Positions 46,393 to 55,683 of a DNA stretch of 64,000 nucleotides are shown here, piece by piece. Position numbers and translations under genes: made by a program. How positions within the stretch are numbered: the first letter of the stretch is position 1; each line of letters opens with the position of its first letter. The DNA comes from Devosia submarina (lineage in GTDB: Bacteria > Pseudomonadota > Alphaproteobacteria > Rhizobiales > Devosiaceae), in contig NZ_PYWB01000002.1 in assembly GCF_003056345.1 (NCBI RefSeq), positions 124,001-188,000 on the forward strand, written 5' to 3'. The notes below the pieces were generated by a model. The model was given only the letters and a program-made list of their open reading frames with translations. It did not search any database and was not told the origin of the DNA.

Positions 46393-47013
46393 ATGACCGA
46401 TACGCTTATTCCCGTTTTTGATCTTGGCGGCGTGTTCGTCGACTGGAACCCGATGTACCTCTTCCGCAAGCTCTTCGAGAGCGAGGAAGACGCTTTGTGG
46501 TTTCACCAGAGCGTTTGCACGCTGAACTGGAATCTGGAATTCGACGCGGGTGAAATCTATTCCGAAGGCGTTGCCAAGCTCATCACGCGCTTTCCGAAGT
46601 ATTGGCGCGAAATCCAGGCGTTTGATTTGCGCTGGAAAGAAACGTTGGGCGACTTCATCCAGGGCACGATCGAGATCCACGATGAACTGGTTGATCAGGA
46701 AATACCCACCTTCGCCATCACCAATTTCTCCTGGGAAAAGTGGGTAAGTTGCCTGCCGGAATGGCCATTCCTCGAAAAGTTCGATGGCGTGATTGTTTCA
46801 GGGCTTGAGGGCCTGGTTAAACCGGATCCGCGCATCTACCGCGTTTTCTGTGAACGCTACGGCGTGGCGCCAGAGAATTGCGTGTTCATCGACGACAGCG
46901 AGCCCAATATTTCTTCGGCACGCAAGTTCGGGATGCATGGGATTCACTTCACCGATCCGGTTGCGTTGCGGCGCGAACTGATCGGCCTGGGATTGCCACT
47001 CAAGGCGAAGTGA
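46393..47013 (+). CDS. HAD-superfamily phosphatase (HAD-IA, YihX-like)
   Basis: This 206-residue hydrolase has motif I FDLGGVFVDWN (nucleophile Asp, but Gly in place of the usual second Asp, as in some HAD-IA members), motif II FAITNFS, motif III Lys in LVKPDPRIY, and motif IV FIDDSEPN. The cap region between 20 and 95 is helical. Likely substrates are small sugar phosphates or haloacids; unknown. Convergent with the glyoxalase-like gene. Confidence 0.87.
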   Translation: MTDTLIPVFDLGGVFVDWNPMYLFRKLFESEEDALWFHQSVCTLNWNLEFDAGEIYSEGVAKLITRFPKYWREIQAFDLRWKETLGDFIQGTIEIHDELVDQEIPTFAITNFSWEKWVSCLPEWPFLEKFDGVIVSGLEGLVKPDPRIYRVFCERYGVAPENCVFIDDSEPNISSARKFGMHGIHFTDPVALRRELIGLGLPLKAK

Positions 47014-47018
47014 GGCGT

Positions 47019-47414
47019 TCAGCCGAAGCGGCCGCCCTTCCCGATGACTTCGATCTGATATCCGTCGGGATCGGCGATGAAGAAAAAGCGGGCGACGGGC
47101 ACGTCACCGTTCTTGAAATCGACGAGCTTGCGCGGACCATAGCCCAGTTCGCTTAGGCGCGCGTGCTCGGCGTCCACATCGTCTACGACGAATGCCAGAT
47201 GCCCATAGCCATCGCCGAGATCATAGGGCTCGGTGCGGCCGAAATTGACGGTAAGTTCCAGCTCGAAGCTGCCCGTCTCTGTCGCTAGATAGATCAGCGC
47301 GAACTCGGGAAATTCGATGCGCTCCTGCACCTTCAACCCGAAGGCCTGTTCGTAGAAATCAACCGAACGAGCCTCATCAAGGACCCGGATCATTGAATGG
47401 ACAATCTTGGCCAT
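47019..47414 (-). CDS. Glyoxalase I-like VOC protein
   Basis: The 131-residue protein resembles lactoylglutathione lyase: IVHSMIRVLDEARSVDFYEQAFGLKV at the start, a central Glu in ETGSFELELT, GYGHLAFVVDDV with His, and a C-terminal DPDGYQIEVIGKG with metal-binding Glu. These four residues fit the GloA metal site. The start is ATG 47414, one base after the upp stop (TGAGATG), so it is the last gene of the nucleoside operon. It may detoxify methylglyoxal arising from triose phosphate made by DeoC; this is inference. Confidence 0.87.
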   Translation of the reverse strand: MAKIVHSMIRVLDEARSVDFYEQAFGLKVQERIEFPEFALIYLATETGSFELELTVNFGRTEPYDLGDGYGHLAFVVDDVDAEHARLSELGYGPRKLVDFKNGDVPVARFFFIADPDGYQIEVIGKGGRFG

Positions 47415-47415
47415 C

Positions 47416-48057
47416 TCAGCGGGTCCCGTACATGCGGTCGCCGGCGTCGCCGAGGCCTGGGATAATATAGCCCTGCTCGTTGAGGTGGCTGTCAATGGCA
47501 GCGGTAAAAACCGGCACGTCGGGATGGTGCTCGGTGAACCGTTTGACGCCTTCAGGCGCCGCCAGAAGGCAGAGGAACCGGATGTCGTTTGCGCCGAGCT
47601 GCTTGAGCTTGTCGATGGCTACGGTGGCGGAATTGGCGGTCGCCAACATCGGGTCCACTACGATGATCAGGCGATCCTCAAGGTTGGACGGGGCCTTGAA
47701 ATAATATTCAACCGGCTCCAGCGTCTCATGGTCACGATACATGCCGATATGGGCAACGCGAGCTGCCGGGACGAGGTCCAGCATGCCATCAAGCAGGCCA
47801 TTGCCGGCGCGCAGGATCGAGGCAAAGACGAGCTTCTTGCCCTTGATGGCAGGTGACTTCATGGGCGACATCGGCGTTTCGATATCAATCATCTCGAGTT
47901 CGAGATCGCGAGTGACCTCGTAGCACATGAGATGCGCGATTTCGCGCAGAAGGCGCCGGAAACCGGCGATGGAGGTCTCCTTGTTGCGCATGATGGTCAG
48001 CTTGTGCTGGATCAGCGGATGATCGATCACCGTCACATTGCCGACTTTGTTGCTCAT
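47416..48057 (-). CDS. upp: Uracil phosphoribosyltransferase
   Basis: Upp (213 residues) converts uracil and PRPP to UMP. The PRPP-binding motif [12 protein letters not shown] and the uracil-binding C-terminus with [22 protein letters not shown] are present, as are [15 protein letters not shown] and the N-terminal [12 protein letters not shown]. It salvages the uracil released by pyrimidine phosphorolysis. It is 17 bases after deoB in the operon. Confidence 0.96.
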   Translation of the reverse strand: MSNKVGNVTVIDHPLIQHKLTIMRNKETSIAGFRRLLREIAHLMCYEVTRDLELEMIDIETPMSPMKSPAIKGKKLVFASILRAGNGLLDGMLDLVPAARVAHIGMYRDHETLEPVEYYFKAPSNLEDRLIIVVDPMLATANSATVAIDKLKQLGANDIRFLCLLAAPEGVKRFTEHHPDVPVFTAAIDSHLNEQGYIIPGLGDAGDRMYGTR

Positions 48058-48074
48058 GAAACCAACCTGGTGTT

Positions 48075-49292
48075 TTAAAGAAAACTTCTGCCATGACGGC
48101 CGGGCGGGAGGCCAAGCCAATGGGCAATACTCTCGCCAATATCTGCGAAGGTGGAGCGAATGCCAAGTTCGCCTTGCGACAGGCTTGGGGAAAAGAGCAG
48201 GATCGGCACTTGTTCGCGGGTGTGATCAGTCCCCGTCCAGGTGGGATCGTTGCCGTGATCGGCGGTGAGGATCAGCAAATCGTCCTGGAGGAGCTTTGAG
48301 ATGATCTCAGGCAGGCGGCTGTCGAAGAGCTCAAGTGCCGCGGCATAGCCCGGCACGTCGCGGCGATGGCCGTATTCGCTGTCGAAATCTACGAAGTTGG
48401 TCATGATCAACGCCCGATCAGCGGCCATTTCCATGGCATCGAGCGTTTTGTCGAAGAGCTGCGGGATGCCGGTGCCCTTGATCTTGTGGGTGACGCCATG
48501 GCCGGCATAGATGTCCGAAATCTTGCCGATGGCATAGACCTGGTTGCCGGCGGCCTGGTTGCGATCGAGCAGGGTTGGCTCGGGCGGCGCGATGGCAAAG
48601 TCGCGACGGTTGCCGGTGCGCCTGAAGCTGGTGGCATCCTCCCCGATAAAGGGGCGGGCGATCACGCGTCCGATCATCATTGGCGCGGTGAGCTCGAAGG
48701 CGATCTGGCAAATGTCGTATAGCCGGTCGAGGCCGAAATGGGTTTCGTGGGCCGCGATCTGGAAGACGCTGTCGATGGAGGTGTAGCAGATGGGCTTGCC
48801 GGTGCGGATATGTTCCTCGCCCATCGCGGCAATAATGTCGGTGCCGGAGGCATGCTTGTCGCCGAGGATGCCGGGCAGTTTGGCGCGCTCCACGAACTCG
48901 GCAATGAGATGGGGCGAGAAGGCAGGCTCGCTTTCAGCGAAATAGCCCCATTCGAAGGGAACAGGAACGCCGGCGATTTCCCAATGCCCGGAAGGTGTGT
49001 CCTTGCCCTTGCTCACTTCGCGGCCAACGCCGAAGCGACCGCCCTTGGCTGTTGGGGAAAGACCCGGCGGGAGCGTGCCAGTGGAGAGCTGAATGGCAGC
49101 GCCAATACCCAAGGCATCGAGGTTGGGGACATGGAGGGGGCCGGAGCGGAGCCCGTCGCGATCAGCACGACCGGAGGCAGCCCACTCGGAGATATGGCCG
49201 AAGGTGTTGGATCCCACATCGCCGTATTTGTCGGCGTCGGGCGCGCCGCCAATGCCGACGCTATCAAGAATGCAGAGGATGGCGCGCGGCAT
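48075..49292 (-). CDS. deoB: Phosphopentomutase
   Basis: DeoB (405 residues) interconverts (deoxy)ribose 1- and 5-phosphate. This alkaline-phosphatase-fold enzyme has [18 protein letters not shown] near the start, [13 protein letters not shown] in the middle with the conserved Thr, and the metal-binding [24 protein letters not shown] near the end. The start is ATG 49292. The deoA-deoB gap holds a perfect family C hairpin. Confidence 0.96.
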   Translation of the reverse strand: MPRAILCILDSVGIGGAPDADKYGDVGSNTFGHISEWAASGRADRDGLRSGPLHVPNLDALGIGAAIQLSTGTLPPGLSPTAKGGRFGVGREVSKGKDTPSGHWEIAGVPVPFEWGYFAESEPAFSPHLIAEFVERAKLPGILGDKHASGTDIIAAMGEEHIRTGKPICYTSIDSVFQIAAHETHFGLDRLYDICQIAFELTAPMMIGRVIARPFIGEDATSFRRTGNRRDFAIAPPEPTLLDRNQAAGNQVYAIGKISDIYAGHGVTHKIKGTGIPQLFDKTLDAMEMAADRALIMTNFVDFDSEYGHRRDVPGYAAALELFDSRLPEIISKLLQDDLLILTADHGNDPTWTGTDHTREQVPILLFSPSLSQGELGIRSTFADIGESIAHWLGLPPGRHGRSFL

Positions 49293-49319
49293 GGATCTAC
49301 TCCTAAGGTCTTGGTTCAT

Positions 49320-49350
49320 CGTCATTGCCCGGCTTGTCCGGGCAATGACG
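49320..49350. repeat. Perfect palindrome, family C, between deoA and deoB
   Basis: CGTCATTGCCCGG-CTTGT-CCGGGCAATGACG is a 13-base perfect stem with a 5-base loop, inside the 75-base gap. Confidence 0.85.
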
Positions 49351-49367
49351 ATAGGAGGCGAAGTCTT

Positions 49368-50687
49368 TTATGCGCCGGAAATCCTTGCGGCAATGAGCGG
49401 GGCGCCTGGTGCAGCGTCGCTCAGCTTATACGCGGCCCGAAGACGTGCGGTTGCATCGGCGGCGGAGGCTTCGTCGCGGGCGTGGATGCGGGCGATAGGG
49501 GTAGTTCGGTCTATCCTGGCGCCAAGCGGAGCCAGGCGATCGAAGCCGACAGTGTAGTCGATGGGGTCCGTGGGCGTGGTGCGGCCGCCGCCGAGGGCGA
49601 CAACGGCCATGCCGACGCCGCGCGTGTCGATCTCCGTGATCTCCCCCTCCGTGTCGGCCAAGACATCGCGAATGATGGGTGCGGCTTGAAGATGGTGGTC
49701 CATGCGTTCGATGAAATCGGTAGGGCCGCCCAGTTCAGCGACCATGCGCGCGAAGCGCTCGGCCGCCGCTCCGCTGTCGAGCGCTTTTTGGACCATCGTC
49801 CGGGCGGAAGCGGTGTCCTCGGCTTTGCCGGCCATGAGGGCGAGTTCAGCACAAAGGGCGAGCGTAACCTCGCGCAGGCGCGGGTCCTGGTGCTTGCCGG
49901 AAAGGAACTCAACGGCATTGCGGACCTCGAGGCCATTGCCGGCGGCGCTGGCGAGGGGCTCGTTCATGTCGGTGATAAGAGCGGAAGTCTTGAGCCCTGC
50001 CCCATTAGCGACGGACACAAGGCTTTGGGCGAGCTCGCGGGATTTTTCCAGCGTCGGCATGAAGGCGCCCGAACCGGTTTTGACGTCGAGCACCAGGGCA
50101 CCAAGGCCGGCGGCGAGTTTCTTGGAAAGGATGGACGCCGTGATGAGGGGAATGGATTCCACCGTACCTGTCACGTCGCGGATGGCGTAGAGCGTCTTGT
50201 CGGCGGGGGCGAGGTCGGCGGTCTGGCCGATAATGGCGCAGCCGGCTGACTGGACCACCTTGCGGAACTGGGCGTTGTCGGGGCTGGTGGCGTAGCCGGG
50301 GATGGCATCGAACTTGTCGAGCGTGCCGCCGGTATGGCCAAGGCCCCGGCCCGAGATCATGGGCACGTAGATGCTGATGGCGGCAAGGATCGGCGCGAGC
50401 ATAAGCGAGACATTGTCCCCGACGCCGCCGGTCGAATGCTTATCGGCCACGGGGCCGTCGAGATCGGACCAATCGAGCACCGTGCCGCTGTCGCGCATGG
50501 AGAGGGTCAGCGCTACCCGTTCGGGCATGGACATGTCCTGGAAGTACACGGCCATGGCGAAGGCAGCGGCTTGGGCGTGGGAGACGGTGCCTTGGGCGAA
50601 ACCGGCGATGAAATCAGAGATCTCGGTAGGCGTCAGAGCCTTGCCGTTGCGCTTTTTGATGATGACTTCTTGGGGGAGGAAGACCAT
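49368..50687 (-). CDS. deoA: Thymidine phosphorylase
   Basis: DeoA (439 residues) phosphorolyses thymidine and deoxyuridine. It has an N-terminal helical domain ([24 protein letters not shown]), phosphate-binding [20 protein letters not shown] with catalytic His, [28 protein letters not shown], and the C-terminal barrel-sandwich domain. It lies between the aldehyde dehydrogenase and deoB. A family B repeat fills the gap upstream. Confidence 0.96.
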   Translation of the reverse strand: MVFLPQEVIIKKRNGKALTPTEISDFIAGFAQGTVSHAQAAAFAMAVYFQDMSMPERVALTLSMRDSGTVLDWSDLDGPVADKHSTGGVGDNVSLMLAPILAAISIYVPMISGRGLGHTGGTLDKFDAIPGYATSPDNAQFRKVVQSAGCAIIGQTADLAPADKTLYAIRDVTGTVESIPLITASILSKKLAAGLGALVLDVKTGSGAFMPTLEKSRELAQSLVSVANGAGLKTSALITDMNEPLASAAGNGLEVRNAVEFLSGKHQDPRLREVTLALCAELALMAGKAEDTASARTMVQKALDSGAAAERFARMVAELGGPTDFIERMDHHLQAAPIIRDVLADTEGEITEIDTRGVGMAVVALGGGRTTPTDPIDYTVGFDRLAPLGARIDRTTPIARIHARDEASAADATARLRAAYKLSDAAPGAPLIAARISGA

Positions 50688-50723
50688 GGGACTTTCTGCT
50701 TTCCCGAACTCAGTACACCCACA

Positions 50724-50814
50724 TTGTCACCCCGCGAAGGCTGGGGTCCATCCTGAGACGTGTGTTCGCTGTGGTATCTCAGGATGGATCCCGGCCTTCG
50801 CCGGGATGACATCG
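50724..50814. repeat. Palindromic repeat, family B, between aldehyde dehydrogenase and deoA
   Basis: TTGTCACCCCGCGAAGGCTG and GATCCCGGCCTTCGCCGGGA with TGACATCG form paired hairpins joined by CCATCCTGAGA/TCTCAGGATGG. Confidence 0.8.
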
Positions 50815-50828
50815 CGTTTGTTGAGTAT

Positions 50829-53213
50829 TTAAGCTCCGTACGGAACCCAGACGTTCTTGACCTGCGTAGCCTTGCTCAGGAAGTAGTCGCCTTCAAAGCG
50901 CCGGTCGGCGAGGTCGTAGTAGAGGCCGCGGCTGGTCCAGGTTTGCTTGAGGTTGCCCGCGGAGGCCTTTTCGACCATCGCAGAGGTTTGCGCGTCGCCG
51001 GCAAACCAGAGGCCATCCACGCCGTCATGTTCGGCTAGCGTCTTGGCGAGCGTGGCGCTGTCGCCGGTGACGATGTTGACCACGCCTGAGGGGATGTCCG
51101 AGGTTTCGATGACCTGGTAGAGGTCGGTGATGCTGAGGGGCGAGCGCGCGGAGGGAACAAGGACCACCGTGTTACCCATCGCCAATGCCGGGGCAAGCAG
51201 GGCAATTGAGCCCAGGAGCGGGCGCGAGGGTGGCGCGACGATGCCTAGGACGCCGAGGGGTTCGATCATGGAGGCGGCAATCGCGCGCATAGGTGGATTG
51301 TGGACGGCGCCATCATATTTGTCGGCCCAGCCGGCAAAGGCAAAAAGCCGCTCGACAGAGAGGGCAACTTCTTCAGCGCCGTCTTCGCCGGTTTGAGCCT
51401 TGATGCGCCTGGCGAACTCGTCGCGGCGGTAGTCGAGGTTTTCGGCAAGGAAATAGAGGATCTGCGCGCGGGAATGCGCGGATGTGGTGGACCAGCCAAG
51501 GGCAGCGCGCGCGCCTTCCACGGCATTGCGGATGTCCTTGCGGTTGCCGTCACCGACTTCGCCGATAGTTTCGCCGTTGGGTGCTAGGACAGCGCGGCTG
51601 TAACCGCTGTCAGGCCGCGCCTGCTTGCCGCCGATATACATCTTGGCAGTTTGGTCGAGATGGTCACGATCCAGAGGGTTCGTGCCACGCCCTCGTGGTT
51701 CGACAGGCTCACCATGAGGGCTACTGGTCGTTGGCGCGAGGTGCTTTTCCCAAGCGGGCTTCAAATAGGCGCTCACGCCCTCGCGGCCGCCTTCGCGACC
51801 GAAGCCGGATTCCTTGTAGCCGCCGAAGCCCACTGCCGCGTCGAAATTGTTGGTGCCGTTGATCCAGACAACGCCTGCCTTGATCTTGGGGGCGATGTCG
51901 AGGGCGAGATTGATGTTCTCGCTCCAGATGGTGGCGGCAAGGCCGTATTTGGTGTTGTTGGCGAGGGCGACGGCTTCCTCGGGCGTGCGGAAGCTCATGG
52001 CGACGAGGACGGGGCCAAAGATTTCCTCGGCGACAAGGGTGTTGGCCGGGGAGACATTGGTGACGAGAGCGGGCTTAAGGAAGCAGCCGGCGTCGGGCAA
52101 CGTCATGTTGTCGGGCTCATAGATCATCGCGCCTTCGGCAGCGCCGCGCGTCATAAGATCACGGATACGCTCGACCTGGACGGGTGCGACCATGGCGCCG
52201 ATATCCACGGATTTATCGAGCGGGTCTCCGACGCGCAGGGTTGCCATGCGCTTCTTGAGCTTGGTGATGAAGCGCTCTTCGATGCTTTCCTGCACCAGGA
52301 GGCGGGAGCCGGCGCAGCAGACCTGGCCCTGGTTGAACCAGATGGCGTCGACCAGGCCCTCGATGGCGGAGTCGATGTCAGCGTCTTCAAAGACGATGTA
52401 GGGTGACTTGCCGCCCAGCTCGAGCGAGAGGCCCTTGCCGGTACCGGCGGTCGCCATGCGGATGGCCTTGCCGACTTCGGTCGAGCCGGTGAAGGCGATC
52501 TTGTCGATGCCTTGGTGGGCAACAATGGCCTGGCCGGTTTCGCCCTGGCCGGTGACGATGTTGACGACGCCCTTGGGCAGGCTGATGCGCTGGCAGATTT
52601 CGGCGAAGAGGAGCGCGGTGAGCGAGGTGAACTCGGCGGGTTTCAAGATCACCGTATTGCCGGCGGCAAGCGCCGGGGCGATCTTCCAGGCGAGCATCAG
52701 CAGCGGGAAGTTCCACGGGATAATCTGGCCGCAGACGCCGTAGGGCACGTGGTCGGGAAACACGCGCTGGAGGTGCTGGGCCCAGCCGGCGTGGTGGTAA
52801 AAATGGCGCGCGACCAGGGGAATGTCGATGTCGCGGGATTCGCGGATGGGCTTGCCGTTGTCGAGGGTTTCCAGAACCGAAAACAGGCGGGCGTGCTTTT
52901 GGACCGCGCGGGCTATGGCGTAGAGGTATTTGCCGCGTTCGTAGCCGCTGAGAGAGCTCCAAGGGCCGAAGGCGGCGCGGGCGGCGCTGACGGCGAGGTC
53001 GATGTCGGCTTGTGTACCTTCGGTGAGGTCAGCCAGTTTCTCGCCGGTAGCGGGATTCTCGGTGTTGAAAATCGTGCCGGGTTCGGTCCACTCGCCATCG
53101 ATGAAGTGGCCGAAGCGGCGCTCGTGCCCATCCAGCCATGCGATCGCCTGGTCGGCGGCTTCGGGAGCGGGACCATATTCGAGCGTTTCGAAAATTTGTG
53201 CGATCTTGTTCAT
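50829..53213 (-). CDS. Two-domain aldehyde dehydrogenase, ALDH16 type
   Basis: The 794-residue protein has a complete N-terminal ALDH unit (about 1-495): IIPWNFPLLMLAWKIAPALA, FTGSTEVGKAI, LELGGKSPYIVFEDAD with the general-base Glu, catalytic C299 in GQVCCAGSR, and EEIFGPVLVAMSF. A C-terminal ALDH-like unit follows (about 520-794) that lacks the Cys and Glu, the layout of the ALDH16 family. The linker around 498-508 is encoded by a palindromic repeat. The start is ATG 53213. Lying between deoC and deoA, it probably oxidises the acetaldehyde released by DeoC. That role is inferred from context. Confidence 0.9.
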   Translation of the reverse strand: MNKIAQIFETLEYGPAPEAADQAIAWLDGHERRFGHFIDGEWTEPGTIFNTENPATGEKLADLTEGTQADIDLAVSAARAAFGPWSSLSGYERGKYLYAIARAVQKHARLFSVLETLDNGKPIRESRDIDIPLVARHFYHHAGWAQHLQRVFPDHVPYGVCGQIIPWNFPLLMLAWKIAPALAAGNTVILKPAEFTSLTALLFAEICQRISLPKGVVNIVTGQGETGQAIVAHQGIDKIAFTGSTEVGKAIRMATAGTGKGLSLELGGKSPYIVFEDADIDSAIEGLVDAIWFNQGQVCCAGSRLLVQESIEERFITKLKKRMATLRVGDPLDKSVDIGAMVAPVQVERIRDLMTRGAAEGAMIYEPDNMTLPDAGCFLKPALVTNVSPANTLVAEEIFGPVLVAMSFRTPEEAVALANNTKYGLAATIWSENINLALDIAPKIKAGVVWINGTNNFDAAVGFGGYKESGFGREGGREGVSAYLKPAWEKHLAPTTSSPHGEPVEPRGRGTNPLDRDHLDQTAKMYIGGKQARPDSGYSRAVLAPNGETIGEVGDGNRKDIRNAVEGARAALGWSTTSAHSRAQILYFLAENLDYRRDEFARRIKAQTGEDGAEEVALSVERLFAFAGWADKYDGAVHNPPMRAIAASMIEPLGVLGIVAPPSRPLLGSIALLAPALAMGNTVVLVPSARSPLSITDLYQVIETSDIPSGVVNIVTGDSATLAKTLAEHDGVDGLWFAGDAQTSAMVEKASAGNLKQTWTSRGLYYDLADRRFEGDYFLSKATQVKNVWVPYGA
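51689..51721. repeat. Family A palindrome inserted in frame in the aldehyde dehydrogenase gene
   Basis: GCCCTCGTGGTTCGACAGGC to GAGGGC, nearly identical to the intergenic copy at 55631-55663 (one base differs in the core). In the ALDH reading frame it encodes SPHGEPVEPRG, between the two ALDH units. Confidence 0.85.
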
Positions 53214-53242
53214 TTGGTTTCCTTCCAACCGAACCCCATGAT

Positions 53243-53334
53243 CGTCATCACCGGCTTGTCCCGGTGATCCATCTGCGCGCATCAAGCATGCGAACTTCAG
53301 GATGGATTGCCGGGACAAGCCCGACAATGACGGC
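53243..53334. repeat. Palindromic repeat, family C, between deoC and aldehyde dehydrogenase
   Basis: CGTCATCACCGGCTTGTCCC with GGTGAT (53243-53268) and GATTGCCGGGACAAGCCCGA with CAATGACGGCG form two hairpins in the 160-base gap. Confidence 0.8.
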
Positions 53335-53373
53335 GGTGTGGGATCGAGGCCTCCTCCTTGATTGCGCTGGCGC

Positions 53374-54363
53374 CTAGACCAAGGGTTGGCGGTAGTCCGC
53401 CGCGTAGTGGCCGGTGAGGCCGTGCTCTAGCTGACGCTCGATATCTGTTAACAGACTGCTAGCACCGAAGCGGAACAGATGCGGTTGCAGCCAGTGCGTT
53501 CCGAGCTCTTCCTTCATCAGCGCCATGTACTTGAGTGCATCGCCCGCAGTCGCAATGCCGCCAGCAGGCTTGTAGCCGATTTCGATGCCGGTTTCCTCGG
53601 CGAACCAGCGGATCATCCGGATCATAGTCAGCGAGGTCACAAGGTTCGCATTGACCTTTTCCTTGCCGGTCGAGGTCTTGATGAAATCGGCGCCGGCCAG
53701 CATGCAGACGAGCGAAGCCTTTGCGATGTTGGTTTGGGTGGCGAGTTCGCCTGTGCCCAAAATGGTCTTGATGTGGGCGTCGCCACAGGCCTTGCGGAAG
53801 GTGCGGACCTGATCGTAGAGCGCCTGCCAGTCGCCGCGCAGAACCATGCCGCGCTCGATGACGATATCGATTTCCTCGGCGCCATCGGCAACCGAAAGCT
53901 CGATCTCGCGCAGCTTGGTTTCAACGGGTGCCAGACCATGGGGGAAGGCGGTGGACACGGCGGCAACGGGGATACCGGTGCCCTTGAGGGCATGGACAGC
54001 TGTCTTGACGAAAGAATGGTAGACGCAGACGGCGCCGGGCAGGATGCGCAGATTGCCGATGTCGAGCTGCTCGAGAATGTCCTGGCGGAGGGGATGACGG
54101 GCCTTGGCGCAGAGGCGTTCGACGCGACCGGCGGTATCGTCGGCGTTGAGCGTCGTGAGGTCGATCAGCGTGATGGCCCTGAGCAACCAGGCGAGCTGAT
54201 AGTCCTTCTTGACGGTGCGGCGGGTGCCAATAGTCGAGGCGCGGCGCTCGAGGGCGGAGCGGTTCATGCGGACGCGCCCGACCCAATCGAGATCCAGGGG
54301 AAAGCCCGGATTGCGCTTGTGGGTGGTTTCAGAGCGAAGCTTGTCGACGATCTTGAGGCTCAT
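53374..54363 (-). CDS. deoC: Deoxyribose-phosphate aldolase
   Basis: DeoC (329 residues) splits deoxyribose 5-phosphate into acetaldehyde and glyceraldehyde 3-phosphate by a Schiff base. The catalytic Lys is in ADFIKTSTGKEKVNA, the second Lys in IGYKPAGGI, with VAAVSTAFPHGLA and EIDIVIERGMV also typical. It is longer than the E. coli enzyme (about 260), like the eukaryotic/actinobacterial long form, with an extra N-terminal 70 residues. It overlaps the phosphorylase stop by ATGA. Confidence 0.95.
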   Translation of the reverse strand: MSLKIVDKLRSETTHKRNPGFPLDLDWVGRVRMNRSALERRASTIGTRRTVKKDYQLAWLLRAITLIDLTTLNADDTAGRVERLCAKARHPLRQDILEQLDIGNLRILPGAVCVYHSFVKTAVHALKGTGIPVAAVSTAFPHGLAPVETKLREIELSVADGAEEIDIVIERGMVLRGDWQALYDQVRTFRKACGDAHIKTILGTGELATQTNIAKASLVCMLAGADFIKTSTGKEKVNANLVTSLTMIRMIRWFAEETGIEIGYKPAGGIATAGDALKYMALMKEELGTHWLQPHLFRFGASSLLTDIERQLEHGLTGHYAADYRQPLV

Positions 54364-55154
54364 AGTTCCTCCACCAGCAAGGGGATCAGCCGCTTGAGTT
54401 TGTCGGCGCCCTGCACTGCCATGGTCTTGGTGTGCTCATGGCTGATGTTTTCAGCCGAGAGCCCTGCCCCCATATTGGTGATGGAGGAGCAGGCCCAGAC
54501 CTTCATTCCCAGGAAACGCCCTAGGATCACTTCTGGTGCCGTGGACATGCCCACGGCATTGGCGCCCAAGCGGATGGCCATCTGGATTTCAGCCACCGTT
54601 TCAAAGCTCGGGCCGGAATACCAGAGATAGATGCCTTCGCCCAAGCGGATGTCGAGCCGCTCGGCCAGACCTTGCGCCTTGGCACGCAGATCCGGAGCAT
54701 AGCAATCGACCATGTTCACAAAACGGCGGTCGGTCGCTTCCCCGATAAGTGGGTTCATGCCGGCATAATTGATGTGGTCGGAGATCAGCATCAGATCGCC
54801 GGGGCGGAAGCGTTCATCGACCGAGCCGGCGGAGTTGGTGAGCAAGAGGGTTTGCGCACCAAGGTCAGCCAGTGCTTCGAGCGCGGGGCGCATGGCGGCG
54901 GCGTTACCGTGTTCGTAGTAGTGTTCGCGGCCGGATAGGATTGCAACGCGCTTGCCACCAAGGATGCCGATCAGGAGGTCGCGGCCATGGCCGGACACCC
55001 CAGCGCCGGGGAAGCCCTTGAGCTCGGTATAGGGGATGGCGATCCTGTCGGCGAGGAGATCACCTATGGCGGACAGGCCGGAGCCTAGGACGATGGCCGC
55101 CGCGATAGGTTCCTTGCCGGCGATTTTCTGGATGGTCTTGGCGGCTTTGCTCAT
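54360..55154 (-). CDS. Purine nucleoside phosphorylase (trimeric type, XapA/PunA-like)
   Basis: The 264-residue trimeric purine nucleoside phosphorylase has AIVLGSGLSAIGDLL with phosphate-binding Ser, SGREHYYEHG with catalytic His, LLTNSAGSVDERFRPGDLMLISDHINYAG, YSGPSFETVAEIQM with conserved Glu, and GANAVGMSTAPEVILGRFLG. It breaks (deoxy)inosine and guanosine to base and pentose 1-phosphate. It is coupled to cdd and deoC by ATGA overlaps at both ends. Confidence 0.93.
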   Translation of the reverse strand: MSKAAKTIQKIAGKEPIAAAIVLGSGLSAIGDLLADRIAIPYTELKGFPGAGVSGHGRDLLIGILGGKRVAILSGREHYYEHGNAAAMRPALEALADLGAQTLLLTNSAGSVDERFRPGDLMLISDHINYAGMNPLIGEATDRRFVNMVDCYAPDLRAKAQGLAERLDIRLGEGIYLWYSGPSFETVAEIQMAIRLGANAVGMSTAPEVILGRFLGMKVWACSSITNMGAGLSAENISHEHTKTMAVQGADKLKRLIPLLVEEL

Positions 55155-55561
55155 TTGGGCAGGTACTCCGGACCGAAGGAGTGGGGCAGCAATTGCTCCA
55201 AGGTTTGCGCCAGAGGGGTGCCCTCTACGCCATGGGAGATCACGGTAACATCGAGATCGGCGAATTCGCGAATACGCTGGCGACAGCCGCCGCAGGGCGT
55301 CACGGGTGCAGCACCGGGGCCGGTGACATAGATGCGCCTGATGCGGCGGGCACCGCCCGCAATCATCGCAGCGATGGCCGAGGTTTCGGCGCAGTTCCCT
55401 TGTGGGTAGGCAGCGTTCTCGATGTTGCAGCCAGAATAGATCTTGCCGTCGTCGGCGAGGATGGCGGCGCCCACGGAGAAGCGGGAATAAGGTGCGTAGG
55501 CCTTGGCACGAATGGCTTCGGCGGCTTCAAAAAGCCCTTGATCAATCGTATTCTCGGACAT
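55151..55561 (-). CDS. cdd: Cytidine deaminase
   Basis: Cdd (136 residues) deaminates cytidine and deoxycytidine. Zinc ligands and catalytic Glu lie in CAETSAI and PCGGCRQ; AYAPYSRFSVGAAI and GCNIENAAYPQG bind substrate. The size fits the tetrameric small form. The start is ATG 55561 (GATAGGATGCCG upstream) or ATG 55567 two codons before. A longer in-frame version would read through a palindromic repeat and is rejected. It overlaps the phosphorylase by ATGA. Confidence 0.95.
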   Translation of the reverse strand: MSENTIDQGLFEAAEAIRAKAYAPYSRFSVGAAILADDGKIYSGCNIENAAYPQGNCAETSAIAAMIAGGARRIRRIYVTGPGAAPVTPCGGCRQRIREFADLDVTVISHGVEGTPLAQTLEQLLPHSFGPEYLPK

Positions 55562-55577
55562 CGGCATCCTATCATTA

Positions 55578-55663
55578 GACCTCATCCTGAGCCTGTCGAA
55601 GGACGAGGTCGTGGCAATCTCTGGGGACCCGCCCTCGTGGTTCGACAAGCTCACCATGAGGGC
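55578..55663. repeat. Composite palindromic repeat, family A, between permease and cdd
   Basis: Hairpin one is 55578-55610 (GACCTCATCCTGAGCCTGTC to GAGGTC); hairpin two is 55631-55663 (GCCCTCGTGGTTCGACAAGC to GAGGGC). It is the same two-hairpin unit as at 1075-1166 in the other orientation. Confidence 0.85.
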
Positions 55664-55683
55664 CTAGTTGCATCGAAGGCGCG

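Noticed and set aside
55562..55657. N-terminal extension of cytidine deaminase beginning MVSLSNHEG
   Set aside because: The extension is encoded by the family A repeat unit, while the normal cdd N-terminus begins at the ATG near 55561 with a ribosome binding site.
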